Below are positions 15,754-24,717 of a stretch of DNA of 64,000 bases, in pieces. The stretch is from positions 1 through 64,000 of the forward strand of contig JAKFUK010000003.1 in the NCBI GenBank assembly GCA_021732745.1. The letters run 5' to 3'. Each line of letters begins with the position of its first letter. The stretch's first letter is position 1. The DNA is from Nevskia sp. (GTDB lineage: Bacteria > Pseudomonadota > Gammaproteobacteria > Nevskiales > Nevskiaceae). Made by a program: the position numbers and the translations under genes. Below the pieces are notes generated by a model. It was not told the DNA's origin, ran no database searches, and was given only the letters and a program-made list of their open reading frames with translations.

Positions 15754-17280
15754 ATGGCATTCGACTGGCGCCAATATCGTGGCGACGCCGCCTACGACGA
15801 ACTCTTCGACAACGCAGGCGGTGCGCGGCCTGCGGCCCGCAGTCTCGTCGAGTATCTCCAGAGCCTGTCGCAGAAAGATCTGGCCGATCGTCGCCTCGCG
15901 GCCGATCTGGCGATCAAGGTCATGGGCATCACTTTCACGGTGTACTCCGAAGGCAAGAACGTCGACCGCGCCTGGCCGTTCGACATCATTCCGCGGGTCA
16001 TCCCGAAGAAGGAGTGGGAGAAGACCGAGCGCGGCCTGAAGCAGCGGGTCACTGCGCTCAACCACTTCATCCAGGATCTGTACGGCAAGCAGCAAATCAT
16101 CAAGGACGGCATCTTCCCGGCCGAGATCCTGTCGGAATCGGTGAATTTCCGGCCGCAATGCGTCGGCGTGAAGCCGAAGCACGGCATCTGGGCGCACATC
16201 TGCGGTTCCGATCTGGTTCGCGATGGCGACGGTACGCTGTATGTGCTCGAAGACAATCTGCGAGTGCCGTCTGGTGTGTCCTACATGCTGGAGAACCGCG
16301 CAGTCATCAAGCGCATCTGGCCAGAGCTCTTTCACACCACCAACATCCTGCCGGTCGACGATTACACCGCCCAGCTCTACGACACACTGGTGGCGCTGAG
16401 CCCGCGTCCGGGCGACGCGCCGAACATCGTGCTGCTGACCCCCGGCATCTACAACTCGGCCTACTTCGAGCACGCCTATCTCGCGCAGCAGATGGGTGTG
16501 GAGCTGGTCGAAGGCACGGATCTGACGGTTGGCGATGACGATTGCACCTACATGCGCACGATCGACGGCTTGAAGCGGGTCGACGTCATCTACCGCCGCA
16601 TCGACGATCTGTTCCTCGATCCGGAAGCCTTCAATCCGGAGTCGATCCTCGGTGCCAAGGGCCTGATGCGCTCGTGGATCAAGGGCAAGGTCGGCCTGGC
16701 CAATGCGCCGGGTGCCGGTGTTGCCGACGACAAGGTCGTCTACGCCTACGTGCCGCAGATGATCAAGTATTACCTTGGCGAGGACGCGATCCTGCCGAAC
16801 GTGCCGAGCTACCTGTGCTTCGACAAGAAGCAGCGCGAGTACGTGCTGAAGAACCTCGACAAGCTGGTGGTCAAGCCGGCCAATGAATCCGGCGGCTACG
16901 GCATGATGATCGGCCCGAGAGTGGGCAAGGACGAGCACGCCAAGTTCAAGGCGCTGATCGAAGGCAATCCGCGCAATTACATGGCCCAGCCGACGTTGAG
17001 CCTGTCGACCGCGCCAACCATCTGCGACGAAGGCATCGAACCACGCCACCTCGACCTGCGGCCGTTCATCCTCAGCCGTGGTGAAAGCACCTATGTCACC
17101 ACTGGCGGGCTCACCCGTGTCGCGCTGGTCAAGGGTTCGCTGGTGGTCAACTCCTCGCAGGGCGGCGGCTCGAAGGACACCTGGATCGTCGATATCGACG
17201 ATGACACGCCGGCGGTCGTCACCTCGCCTGCTGCTGCCCAAGTCCAGTCCCAAACTCAGTCCCAGAAGGGAGCCGCCTGA
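15754..17280 (+). CDS. Circularly permuted ATP-grasp protein (COG2308 type)
   Basis: The 508-residue protein matches the CP_ATPgrasp family that travels with alpha-E proteins and Anbu: EKTERGLKQRVTALNHFIQD, VLEDNLRVPSGVSYMLENR, and a C-terminal part VVKPANESGGYGMMIGP that carries the ATP-contacting segment. Such proteins are thought to ligate amino acids or peptides with ATP; the substrate is unknown. The start at 15754 (MAFDWRQY) gives the family N terminus. The stop overlaps the alpha-E gene by one base (TGATG). The Ala/Gln-rich tail (about 490-508) is low complexity. Confidence 0.9.
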   Translation: MAFDWRQYRGDAAYDELFDNAGGARPAARSLVEYLQSLSQKDLADRRLAADLAIKVMGITFTVYSEGKNVDRAWPFDIIPRVIPKKEWEKTERGLKQRVTALNHFIQDLYGKQQIIKDGIFPAEILSESVNFRPQCVGVKPKHGIWAHICGSDLVRDGDGTLYVLEDNLRVPSGVSYMLENRAVIKRIWPELFHTTNILPVDDYTAQLYDTLVALSPRPGDAPNIVLLTPGIYNSAYFEHAYLAQQMGVELVEGTDLTVGDDDCTYMRTIDGLKRVDVIYRRIDDLFLDPEAFNPESILGAKGLMRSWIKGKVGLANAPGAGVADDKVVYAYVPQMIKYYLGEDAILPNVPSYLCFDKKQREYVLKNLDKLVVKPANESGGYGMMIGPRVGKDEHAKFKALIEGNPRNYMAQPTLSLSTAPTICDEGIEPRHLDLRPFILSRGESTYVTTGGLTRVALVKGSLVVNSSQGGGSKDTWIVDIDDDTPAVVTSPAAAQVQSQTQSQKGAA

Positions 17281-18215
17281 TGCTCTCCCGCGTCGCTGAA
17301 AACCTGTACTGGTTCGGTCGCTACATGCAGCGCGCCGAAAACACCGCGCGCCTGATCAACGTCAACGCCAACCTGATGCTCGACCTGCCGCGCCGGATGC
17401 CGCTGGGCTGGGCACCGCTGGTGGAGATCGTAGGTGCCGACCTGCGCTTCAAGGAGCTGTACGAGGAAGCCACCGAAGATAACGTGCTGCGTTTCCTGAT
17501 GATCGACCCGAAGAATCCGGGCTCGATTTTGTCGTCGCTGCACAGCGCCCGCGAAATCCTGCGCGTGTCGCGCGACACCATGCCGCGCGACACCTGGGAG
17601 CGGCTCAACGACCTGTTCTTCTATGTCAATGAACGCGGCGAATCGGCGATCCTGCGTGCCAGCCGCCAGGCTTTTGTCCAGCATGTGATCAGCGGCGCGC
17701 TGCTGGTCTACAGCGTGCTGACCAGCAACATGAGCCGCGATGTCGGCTTCCAGTTCCTGCGCATCGGCACCAACATCGAGCAGGCCGACATGACCACGCG
17801 CATCCTTGATGTGCGCACGGCCAAGCTGCTGAAACCGGACGACAAGCTCGATCTGACGCCTTTCGAGAACATCGTCTGGATGAGCGTGCTGCGTTCGCTT
17901 ACCGCTTACCAGATGTATCGCCGTCATCTGCGCACCCGCGTCAACGGCTCCGGCGTGCTGCGCTTTTTGCTGCAGAACCGGGAATTCCCGCGTTCAGTGA
18001 TGTTCTGCCTCGCCAATATCGCCTCGACCCTGCCGCATCTGCCCGGTGACCGTCGCATCGAGCGGACCATCGACCGCACCCGCGCCCTGATCCGCGACGC
18101 CAATGTCGACACCCTGCTGAAAACCCCGGATGGCGTGCCGGCGCTGATGGACGAAATCCAGATTGGCCTGGCCGACATGCATACGGCGGTCAGCGAGGCT
18201 TACTTCGGGGTTTGA
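17280..18215 (+). CDS. Alpha-E domain protein
   Basis: The 311-residue, mostly helical protein opens with MLSRVAENLYWFGRYMQRAEN, the hallmark of the alpha-E family (PF04168). It is always linked to circularly permuted ATP-grasp genes and often to Anbu and transglutaminase-like genes, as described for amidoligase systems. No catalytic motif is known; a scaffold or cofactor role is assumed. It overlaps the ATP-grasp gene by one base and is followed after 99 bp by a hydrolase gene. Confidence 0.9.
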   Translation: MLSRVAENLYWFGRYMQRAENTARLINVNANLMLDLPRRMPLGWAPLVEIVGADLRFKELYEEATEDNVLRFLMIDPKNPGSILSSLHSAREILRVSRDTMPRDTWERLNDLFFYVNERGESAILRASRQAFVQHVISGALLVYSVLTSNMSRDVGFQFLRIGTNIEQADMTTRILDVRTAKLLKPDDKLDLTPFENIVWMSVLRSLTAYQMYRRHLRTRVNGSGVLRFLLQNREFPRSVMFCLANIASTLPHLPGDRRIERTIDRTRALIRDANVDTLLKTPDGVPALMDEIQIGLADMHTAVSEAYFGV

Positions 18216-18314
18216 ACCCACTGTGCCGCCGTTCACGGCGGCGGTGCAGGACGCATCGTGTCGGGTGGGCCAACAGCGGTATTGTCGGAACTCCCCACCC
18301 CGGAGGAGCCGCCG

Positions 18315-19448
18315 ATGCCCACCCTGAAGCTGTTCTACGCGACCAACCGCCGGCACATCGGTGCAGACCGCTGGCAGCCGGAAGGCTACGACCAGAAATT
18401 CAGCACCGACAGCAGCGGCAACCTGCGCTTCGGCGAACTGACGATCGACGCCGACGAAGCGACGATCACCCGGCACCTTGCCAAGGATGGCGGTCGGATC
18501 GGCATCGGCGATGGCGAAAAACTGTCGGGCTACCTTGCCAAATGCGCCCGCACTGCCGCGATCCGGGCCTATCCCGATCCGGTGCAGGTCGACAAGAGCC
18601 TCGATATTCCGCGCGAGCAGATGGGCGCGCGCGGCATGTTCGCCGACGTGCAGGCGCTGATGAAGCAGACCTCCGACGTGCTGATCTACATCCACGGCTT
18701 CAATGTCGATTGGCACAACGCCGTCGGCTCGGCGCTGGCCCTGCAGACCATGCTGCGCAACCAGCCCGGGCGCGATCCGGAGCAGGACGTGGTCGTGGTG
18801 CTGTTCACCTGGCCTTCGGATGGCAAGGCGCTGCCTTGGGTGTCTTACAAGTCTGATCGGCGCGAAGCTGAAGCCTCCGGTGAGGCCATTGCCCGGGCGA
18901 TGATGATCCTGCTCGACTACCTGCGGCGGCTGCGCGGCAAGGATGCCTGCCAGCAGGACATCCATCTGCTCTGCCATTCGATGGGCAACTTCGTGCTGCA
19001 AAGCGCCCTGCCATGGATCGACAAGGTAGCGCTGGGCCGGAACCTGTCACGCATCTTCGGCCATGTGTTTCTTTGCGCGCCGGATGTCGACGACGATGTG
19101 CTGGAAGAAGGTCGGCCACTGGGCAAGCTGCACGAAATGGCGAGCAATATCACCGTCTACTACAACCAGGGCGACGCTGCGCTGCATATTTCCGACCACA
19201 CCAAGGGCAATCCCGAACGCCTCGGCTCCACCGGCCCTGCGCGGCCGGGGCTGCTGCATCAGAAGATTCACCAGGTCGACTGCTCGCCGATTGTCGCCGG
19301 CATCACCGAGCACAGTTACTACCAATGCGGGCGCGTCAATGCCGACATCCGCATGAGCATTGACGGCGTTGAATCCGATGCTTCACAACGACTTCGCGAG
19401 CGCGTCGCGAACTACAACAACGTCTGGAAGATGAAACCGGCTGGCTGA
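18315..19448 (+). CDS. DUF900-type alpha/beta hydrolase
   Basis: The 377-residue protein is an alpha/beta hydrolase of the DUF900 type (opening LKLFYATNRRH). The oxyanion segment is IYIHGFNVD near residue 130. The nucleophile elbow is LLCHSMGNF (Ser near 222). An acid is likely in CAPDVDDDV and a histidine in ITEHSYY near 340. A strong ribosome binding site (GGAGGAG, 18302-18308) fixes the ATG at 18315. No signal peptide is seen, so it is cytoplasmic. It lies downstream of ATP-grasp and alpha-E in the same direction and converges with Anbu, which suggests a shared pathway, but its substrate is unknown. Confidence 0.8.
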   Translation: MPTLKLFYATNRRHIGADRWQPEGYDQKFSTDSSGNLRFGELTIDADEATITRHLAKDGGRIGIGDGEKLSGYLAKCARTAAIRAYPDPVQVDKSLDIPREQMGARGMFADVQALMKQTSDVLIYIHGFNVDWHNAVGSALALQTMLRNQPGRDPEQDVVVVLFTWPSDGKALPWVSYKSDRREAEASGEAIARAMMILLDYLRRLRGKDACQQDIHLLCHSMGNFVLQSALPWIDKVALGRNLSRIFGHVFLCAPDVDDDVLEEGRPLGKLHEMASNITVYYNQGDAALHISDHTKGNPERLGSTGPARPGLLHQKIHQVDCSPIVAGITEHSYYQCGRVNADIRMSIDGVESDASQRLRERVANYNNVWKMKPAG

Positions 19449-19467
19449 GCAGGCAGCGCAGCCGTTT

Positions 19468-19494
19468 CAGGCCGGCCCTAACGCCGGCCTGTTT
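19468..19494. terminator. Hairpin between convergent hydrolase and Anbu genes
   Basis: A 9-bp GC-rich stem (19468-19476 with 19483-19491) is followed by TTT on the plus strand. The loop contains the Anbu stop codon (19478-19480). The T-run is short, so efficiency is uncertain. Confidence 0.55.
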
Positions 19495-20350
19495 CGTTGC
19501 CGTCGTCGATCGGCCACTGCGGCTGCCAGCCCTGCTGCAAGCCGCCCATCGTGCTGTCGGACGACTGACGCTGCTGCTGATTGCCGCCCGGATGCTGACC
19601 GAGCGGCAGCGACTGCTGCACTTCCCAGTCGAACTTCGGCAGGCCGCGCACCGCATTTTCGAGCTGTCGGCCCCAGCTGTCCTTGAGGCTGGCGTAGTAC
19701 GGCGTATCGAAGTCCAGGCGCAGCGAATGGCTGATCGCCAGGGCATCGCGCGGCAGGATCGCGACATCGACCGGCGGACCGACCGAGATGTTCGAGCGCA
19801 TCGTCGAATCCAGCGATACCAGCGCACAGCGAGCGGCATCTTCCAGCTTCACCTGGGTGCGCACGAAGCGATCGAGGATCGGCTTGCCGTACTTGATTTC
19901 ACCAATCTGCAGGAACGGCATTTCCGGGCTCGCGGCAATGCAGTTGCCGAGCGGATAGATCAGGTACAGCGCCGGATCCTCGCCCAGAATCTGGCCGCCG
20001 AGAATCAGGGTGGTTTCGACATTGACGCCGCCGTTCATGCCCTCGTTGGTGGCCTGCCGCTGGGCACGGACCGACAACTGGCCCAGGTATTCGGCGGCGT
20101 CGAACATGTGCCGCACGGTGCGCAAGCTCACCGCGACGTTGGGATCGTTCATCTCGCGCCGGGCGTAGGCCAGCACGTATTGCGTGGTCGCCAGATTGCC
20201 GGCCGACAGGATCACGAACACCCGCTCGCCAGGCACATCGAGCACATGCAGCTTGTTGTAGGTGCGTACATCGTCGACACCGGCGGCCGTGCGGGTATCG
20301 GCGGCGAAGACGAGGCCGTCGTTGACTTTGATTGCGACGCAATAGGTCAT
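19478..20350 (-). CDS. Anbu proteasome-like peptidase
   Basis: The product is an Ntn-hydrolase of the Anbu (ancestral beta subunit) group. The start at 20350 gives MTYCVAIKVNDGLVFAADTRT: after Met removal Thr1 would be the catalytic nucleophile, with Asp17-like and Lys residues following, as in proteasome beta subunits. LSAGNLATTQ and GEIKYGKPILDR are typical Anbu segments. At 290 residues it is longer than the usual 240-250 because of a Gln/Gly-rich tail (about residues 248-290). Anbu proteins assemble into open spiral or ring-like oligomers; substrates are unknown. It converges with the hydrolase, ATP-grasp and alpha-E cluster. Confidence 0.9.
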   Translation of the reverse strand: MTYCVAIKVNDGLVFAADTRTAAGVDDVRTYNKLHVLDVPGERVFVILSAGNLATTQYVLAYARREMNDPNVAVSLRTVRHMFDAAEYLGQLSVRAQRQATNEGMNGGVNVETTLILGGQILGEDPALYLIYPLGNCIAASPEMPFLQIGEIKYGKPILDRFVRTQVKLEDAARCALVSLDSTMRSNISVGPPVDVAILPRDALAISHSLRLDFDTPYYASLKDSWGRQLENAVRGLPKFDWEVQQSLPLGQHPGGNQQQRQSSDSTMGGLQQGWQPQWPIDDGNETGRR

Positions 20351-20498
20351 GGGATTCGGTGCGGGCCTGTTTTTTCGGTATGTGACGACGGGATACGCGG
20401 CCGCTCGCGGGTTCAAGCATAACTTGTGCCGCTGACAGGCGAAGGGCAAGCTCCTTGGCCCTTCATCGTCCATCTTTGCCTCTCTGCCCGCCACGTCC

Positions 20499-21098
20499 AT
20501 GAACCCATCCGTTATCGAGTTTTTCTGGGACCCCGCCAGCCCCTACACCTGGCTCGCCGCCACCCAGATCGAAGCGCTGGCCGCGCGCAGCAAGGCCACG
20601 ATTTCCTGGCGGCCGTTCGTGCTCGGCAAGGTATTCGAGGCCACCGGCAACCGCGCGCCGGCAACGGTTGCCGCGAAAGCCAAGCATCTGTTCAAGGATT
20701 TGCAGCGTTGGGCGCAACTTTACGAGCAGCCGCTGAATTTCCCGAAGGTGTTCCCGGTCAACTCGATCGCCGCGCTGCGCATGGCCTGCGCCGCCGATGC
20801 CAGCGGTGACGGCGGCCGCTTCGCGATGGCGGCGATGCGCGCCTACTGGGTCGATGGCGTCGACATCGGCAAGCCGGAAGCGCTGGTGACGGCAATGACG
20901 GCAGCCGGTTTCGATGGCGCGGCACTGCTTGAGGCCAGCCAGCAGCAGGAGGTGAAGGACCGCCTGCGCGCCAATACTGACGAAGCGATCAAGCGCGGTG
21001 CCTTCGGCGCGCCGAGCTTTTTCGTCGGCAATGACATGTTCTGGGGCAATGACCGGCTGGTGCTGCTGGAGCGGTTCTTGTCGTCGGAAGCGCGCTGA
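20499..21098 (+). CDS. 2-hydroxychromene-2-carboxylate isomerase-like DsbA-fold protein
   Basis: The 199-residue protein has the thioredoxin/GST-kappa-like fold of the HCCA isomerase family: FFWDPASPYTWLA with the conserved serine near residue 14, RPFVLGKVFEATGN, and the cis-proline segment GAPSFFVG near 170. In naphthalene degraders these enzymes use glutathione to isomerise hydroxychromene carboxylate. No other aromatic degradation gene is nearby, so its natural substrate is unclear. It diverges from Anbu with 148 bp between them and precedes the hpn genes. Confidence 0.8.
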   Translation: MNPSVIEFFWDPASPYTWLAATQIEALAARSKATISWRPFVLGKVFEATGNRAPATVAAKAKHLFKDLQRWAQLYEQPLNFPKVFPVNSIAALRMACAADASGDGGRFAMAAMRAYWVDGVDIGKPEALVTAMTAAGFDGAALLEASQQQEVKDRLRANTDEAIKRGAFGAPSFFVGNDMFWGNDRLVLLERFLSSEAR

Positions 21099-21218
21099 TC
21101 CCGATTCCGGACTGGCCCGGCGTCGGAGACAGGTGACCGCCGCCGTCCAGCCGCGTTCAGGCGGCTTCGGTACCATGTTGCATCGCACCACCCATCGCCG
21201 TCTCACGCGCCAGGCCCT

Positions 21219-22361
21219 GTGTCCGCTTCCTTGATCCAACCGGCACTCGGTTACCTGTTGTTATGCGCCACTGCCATCTACGCCGTGCTGGCGCTCGCGG
21301 CGCGTCAGCGCTGGCGACAGCGGATCGCGACGATTCCGCTGCCGACACCGACCACGCCGGTCACCGTGCTGAAACCGCTGTTCGGTGCCGAACCGCGCCT
21401 GTACGAGAACCTGCGCAGCTTCTGCGTCCAGGATCACCCGCAGTTTCAGTTGCTGTTCGGCCTGCACGCGGCCGATGACGCCGCGCTGCCGGTGGTCGAG
21501 CGGTTGAAAGCGGAGTTCCCGCTGCTGGACATCGGCGTGGTGATCGACCCCCGCATCCACGGCATCAATCTGAAAGTCGCCAATCTGATCAACCTGCTGC
21601 CCGAAGCACGGCACGGCTGGCTGCTGCTGGCAGACAGCGATATCGCCGCACCGCCGGATCTGCTGCGCCGGGTCACCGCACCGCTGGCGGATCGCCAAGT
21701 CGGCGTGGTCACCTGCCTGTATGGCGGACGCCCGGTTGGCCCACTCTGGGCACGCCTCGGCGGACAGTTCATCGACGACTGGTTCGCCCCCTCGGTCGCT
21801 TTGAGCCATGCCTTCGGCGGCCGTCGCTTCGCGTTCGGCGCGACCATCGCGCTGCGCCGCGAAGTGCTCGATCGCATCGGCGGCTTTGAAGCCCTGGCCG
21901 ATCATGTCGCCGATGACTGGTGGCTGGGCGAACTCACGCGCCGGGCGGGTTTTCGTACCGTGCTGTCGGAAGCGGCGGTCACCACCGATGTCATCGAAAC
22001 CCGTCTGAGCGACCTTGCCGCGCGGGAGTTGCGCTGGTTGCGCTCGATCCGCCGCATCGAACCGCTGGGTTACGCCTTCCTGTTCATCTGTTTCAGCAGC
22101 CCGATGATCGTCATCGGCGGCTGGCTGGCCGGCGGCGGCCCGCTGGCCGTGACCCTGGCGCTCGTGACCTTCGCGGCACGCCTCATGCTAGGGTTCGATC
22201 GGCAACGCAAGCCGCTGGATTCACTGAAGAACATGGCGCTGGTTCCGTTGCGCGACAGTCTTTCTCTGCTGCTCTGGACCACCGCCCTGGCCGGCCGCGT
22301 GGTGCGCTGGCGCGGTCGTCCGATGAAGATTGCGCCACTGGCCGCCCGTCGCCGTACTTGA
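21219..22361 (+). CDS. hpnI: Hopanoid glycosyltransferase HpnI
   Basis: HpnI adds N-acetylglucosamine from UDP-GlcNAc to bacteriohopanetetrol, starting the cyclitol or glucosamine head group. The 380-residue protein has an N-terminal membrane helix, a family 21-like glycosyltransferase domain with LLLADSDIAA and HVADDWWLGELTRR, an RELRWLRSIRR segment in place of QxxRW, and C-terminal membrane helices (about 285-350). The start is GTG at 21219. It is the first of four head-group genes; the core hopanoid genes (shc, hpnC-H) are not in this window. Confidence 0.88.
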   Translation: MSASLIQPALGYLLLCATAIYAVLALAARQRWRQRIATIPLPTPTTPVTVLKPLFGAEPRLYENLRSFCVQDHPQFQLLFGLHAADDAALPVVERLKAEFPLLDIGVVIDPRIHGINLKVANLINLLPEARHGWLLLADSDIAAPPDLLRRVTAPLADRQVGVVTCLYGGRPVGPLWARLGGQFIDDWFAPSVALSHAFGGRRFAFGATIALRREVLDRIGGFEALADHVADDWWLGELTRRAGFRTVLSEAAVTTDVIETRLSDLAARELRWLRSIRRIEPLGYAFLFICFSSPMIVIGGWLAGGGPLAVTLALVTFAARLMLGFDRQRKPLDSLKNMALVPLRDSLSLLLWTTALAGRVVRWRGRPMKIAPLAARRRT

Positions 22362-22371
22362 GGACGCATGC

Positions 22372-23826
22372 ATGGATGGATCCGCAGCCCCCTGCCTGAA
22401 AACGCTGTTCCTGCAAGCCCCGTCCTTCGATGGCTTCGACGGCGGTGCCGGTTCGCGCTACCAGGCCAAACGCGAGATCAAAAGCTTCTGGTACCCGACC
22501 TGGCTGGCTCAGCCGGCCGCGCTGGTGCCCGGCAGCCGGGTGCTCGATGCCCCGGCGGACGCGTTGTCGGTGGCGGCGACGCTGGACATCGCCGCCGCCT
22601 ACCAGCTGGTCATCATTCACACCTCCACCCCGTCGTTCCCGACCGACGCCAAGTTCGCCGAACTGCTGAAAGCGCGGGTGCCGGGCATCGTCATCGGCAT
22701 GGTCGGGGCCAAGGTCGCGGTCGATCCGGGTGGTTCGCTGAAGGCCTCAGAGGCGATCAGCTTCGTGGCGCGCGAGGAATTCGACTACACCTGCGCCGAA
22801 CTGGCCGCCAACCTCAAGCCCTGGGCGGAGATCAGCGGCATCAGCTATCGCGCAGCCGATGGCTCGCTCAAGCACAACGCGCCGCGCGCCACCATCGAAG
22901 ACATGGACGCCCTGCCCTTCGTGGCTCCGGTCTACCAGCGCGACCTTACGATCCGCAACTACTTCATCGGCTATCTCCAGCACCCGTATGTGTCGCTGTA
23001 CACGGGGCGTGGCTGCCGCTCCAAATGCACCTTCTGCCTGTGGCCGCAGACCGTCGGCGGCCACCGCTACCGGGTGCGTTCGGCCGCCAACGTCATCGAG
23101 GAAGCACGCTGGATCAAGGACCACATGCCGGAAGTGCGCGAGTTGATGTTCGACGACGACACTTTCACCGACAGCTCGAACATGGACCGGGTCCATGAAA
23201 TCGCCATCGGGCTCGGCAAACTGGGCTGGACCTGGAGCTGCAATGCCAAGGCCAACGTGCCTTACGAATCGTTGAAGCTGATGAAGGACAACGGCCTGCG
23301 GCTGCTGCTGGTCGGCTACGAATCCGGTGACGACCAGATCCTCCACAACATCAAGAAGGGCCTCAAAACCGACATTGCCCGGCGCTTCACCGAGGATTGC
23401 CGGCGGCTCGGCATCGTCATCCACGGCACTTTCATTCTCGGCCTGCCGGGCGAAACCCGGGAAACCATCGAAAAGACCATCGAATGGGCCAAGGACATCA
23501 ATCCGCACACCATTCAGGTATCGCTGGCAGCACCCTATCCGGGCACCACGCTTTACAAGCAGGCGATCGACAACGGTTGGCTGATCGAGAACGAGGCGGT
23601 GAATCTGGTCAATTCGCAGGGCGTGCAGCTCGCCGCGATCAGCTATCCGCACCTGTCGAAGGATGAAATCTTCCACGCGATGGAAGTGTTCTACCGGCGC
23701 TTCTACTTCCGGCCGTCGAAGATCTGGGAAATCGTCCGCGAAATGCTGACCGATTGGCAGATGTTGAAGCGGCGCTTGCGGGAAGGCGTTGAATTCTTTC
23801 GGTTTCTGCGGGCGCGCGAAGCATGA
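22372..23826 (+). CDS. hpnJ: Hopanoid radical SAM protein HpnJ
   Basis: HpnJ is thought to carry out the ring contraction that turns the glucosamine on bacteriohopanetetrol into the cyclitol ether. The 484-residue protein is a B12-domain-like plus radical SAM protein: the cluster motif GRGCRSKCTFC gives Cys215, Cys219 and Cys222, followed by DDDTFTD and GYESGDDQILHNIKKGLK. The ATG at 22372 has TTGAGGA upstream and gives the expected N terminus. It follows hpnI after 10 bp. Confidence 0.9.
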   Translation: MDGSAAPCLKTLFLQAPSFDGFDGGAGSRYQAKREIKSFWYPTWLAQPAALVPGSRVLDAPADALSVAATLDIAAAYQLVIIHTSTPSFPTDAKFAELLKARVPGIVIGMVGAKVAVDPGGSLKASEAISFVAREEFDYTCAELAANLKPWAEISGISYRAADGSLKHNAPRATIEDMDALPFVAPVYQRDLTIRNYFIGYLQHPYVSLYTGRGCRSKCTFCLWPQTVGGHRYRVRSAANVIEEARWIKDHMPEVRELMFDDDTFTDSSNMDRVHEIAIGLGKLGWTWSCNAKANVPYESLKLMKDNGLRLLLVGYESGDDQILHNIKKGLKTDIARRFTEDCRRLGIVIHGTFILGLPGETRETIEKTIEWAKDINPHTIQVSLAAPYPGTTLYKQAIDNGWLIENEAVNLVNSQGVQLAAISYPHLSKDEIFHAMEVFYRRFYFRPSKIWEIVREMLTDWQMLKRRLREGVEFFRFLRAREA

Positions 23827-23832
23827 CCCCCA

Positions 23833-23896
23833 TAGGTCCGGATTCATCCGGACTGCGCTGCGGGCCGGGCCGGGTGTCCGGATGAATCCGGACCTA
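23833..23896. repeat. Perfect 21-bp inverted repeat in the hpnJ-hpnK gap, copy 2 of GTCCGGATTCATCCGGAC family
   Basis: The arms at 23833-23853 and 23876-23896 are perfect inverse copies around a GC-rich 22-nt spacer. Each arm is itself a near palindrome and is shared with 13604-13623. The repeat fills nearly all of the gap inside an otherwise tight operon and ends about 11 bp before the hpnK start. Confidence 0.88.
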
Positions 23897-23907
23897 CGCG
23901 CTTGCCG

Positions 23908-24717
23908 ATGATCCAGCTGATCCTCAACGCCGACGATTTCGGCCTCCACGCCTCCGTCAACGAGGCTGTCGAGCAGGCCCATGTCGACGGCCTGCTGACC
24001 ACGGCCAGCCTGATGGTCGGCGCGCCGGCTGCTGCACAGGCGGTGGCGATCGCGAAACGGCTGCCGACCCTGGGCGTCGGCCTGCATCTGGTGCTGGCCG
24101 ATGGTCCGGCGGTGTCGCCGCGACGACTGATCCCCGATCTGGTCGACGCGGAAGGCCGCTTCGGCGATCACATGGTCCGGGACGGCTTTCGTTTCTTCTT
24201 CCTGCCGAAAGTCCGGGCGCAACTGACCGTCGAAATCCGCGCCCAGTTCGCGGCTTTCGCAGCCACTGGCCTCACCCTCGACCACGTCAACGCTCACAAG
24301 CATTTCCACCTGCATCCGACCGTGCTGAGCCTGGTGCTGGCGATCGGCCGTGAATACGGCTTGAACGCGGTACGGCTGCCGCATGAGCCGGGCACTGCCC
24401 CATTGCTGACACCGTGGATTGCACTGACCCGGCGGCGGCTGCGCAAGGCCGGCGTGCTGCACAACGACGCGATGTGGGGCTTGAGCAGTACCGGTGCCAC
24501 GGACGAAACCGCGCTGCTGGCCGCGATCGACCGGCTGCCGCCGGGATTGAACGAAATCTATCTGCACCCCGCCACCCGGCGCAGCCTGAGCCCGACGATG
24601 GCCGATTACCGCCACGACGACGAACTGGCCGCCCTGCTGTCGCCGCGCGTCCGAGCCGCCATCGTGCAGCGCGGCATCGTCACCGGCCGCTGGACCGATT
24701 TCGTCGAACGTCCATGA
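23908..24717 (+). CDS. hpnK: Hopanoid-associated sugar deacetylase HpnK
   Basis: HpnK removes the acetyl group from the GlcNAc-hopanoid made by HpnI. The 269-residue protein is of the YdjC/ChbG deacetylase family: LILNADDFGL at the N terminus (metal-binding Asp), LDHVNAHKHFHLHP near residue 130 (metal-binding histidines), and EIYLHPATRR. The ATG at 23908 is preferred over a TTG six bases upstream. Its stop overlaps hpnL by four bases (ATGA). Confidence 0.9.
   Translation: MIQLILNADDFGLHASVNEAVEQAHVDGLLTTASLMVGAPAAAQAVAIAKRLPTLGVGLHLVLADGPAVSPRRLIPDLVDAEGRFGDHMVRDGFRFFFLPKVRAQLTVEIRAQFAAFAATGLTLDHVNAHKHFHLHPTVLSLVLAIGREYGLNAVRLPHEPGTAPLLTPWIALTRRRLRKAGVLHNDAMWGLSSTGATDETALLAAIDRLPPGLNEIYLHPATRRSLSPTMADYRHDDELAALLSPRVRAAIVQRGIVTGRWTDFVERP

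Noticed and set aside
15688-17253. 521-codon minus-strand frame opposite the ATP-grasp gene
   Set aside because: Low-complexity His/Arg/Asp-rich translation typical of an antisense shadow; the plus-strand gene has a family match.
18222-18245. Terminator between the alpha-E and hydrolase genes
   Set aside because: The GC-rich hairpin has no T-run and the hydrolase gene follows in the same direction.
22747-24615. 622-codon minus-strand frame across hpnJ and hpnK
   Set aside because: It spans two well-supported genes and the repeat between them and has no recognisable domain.
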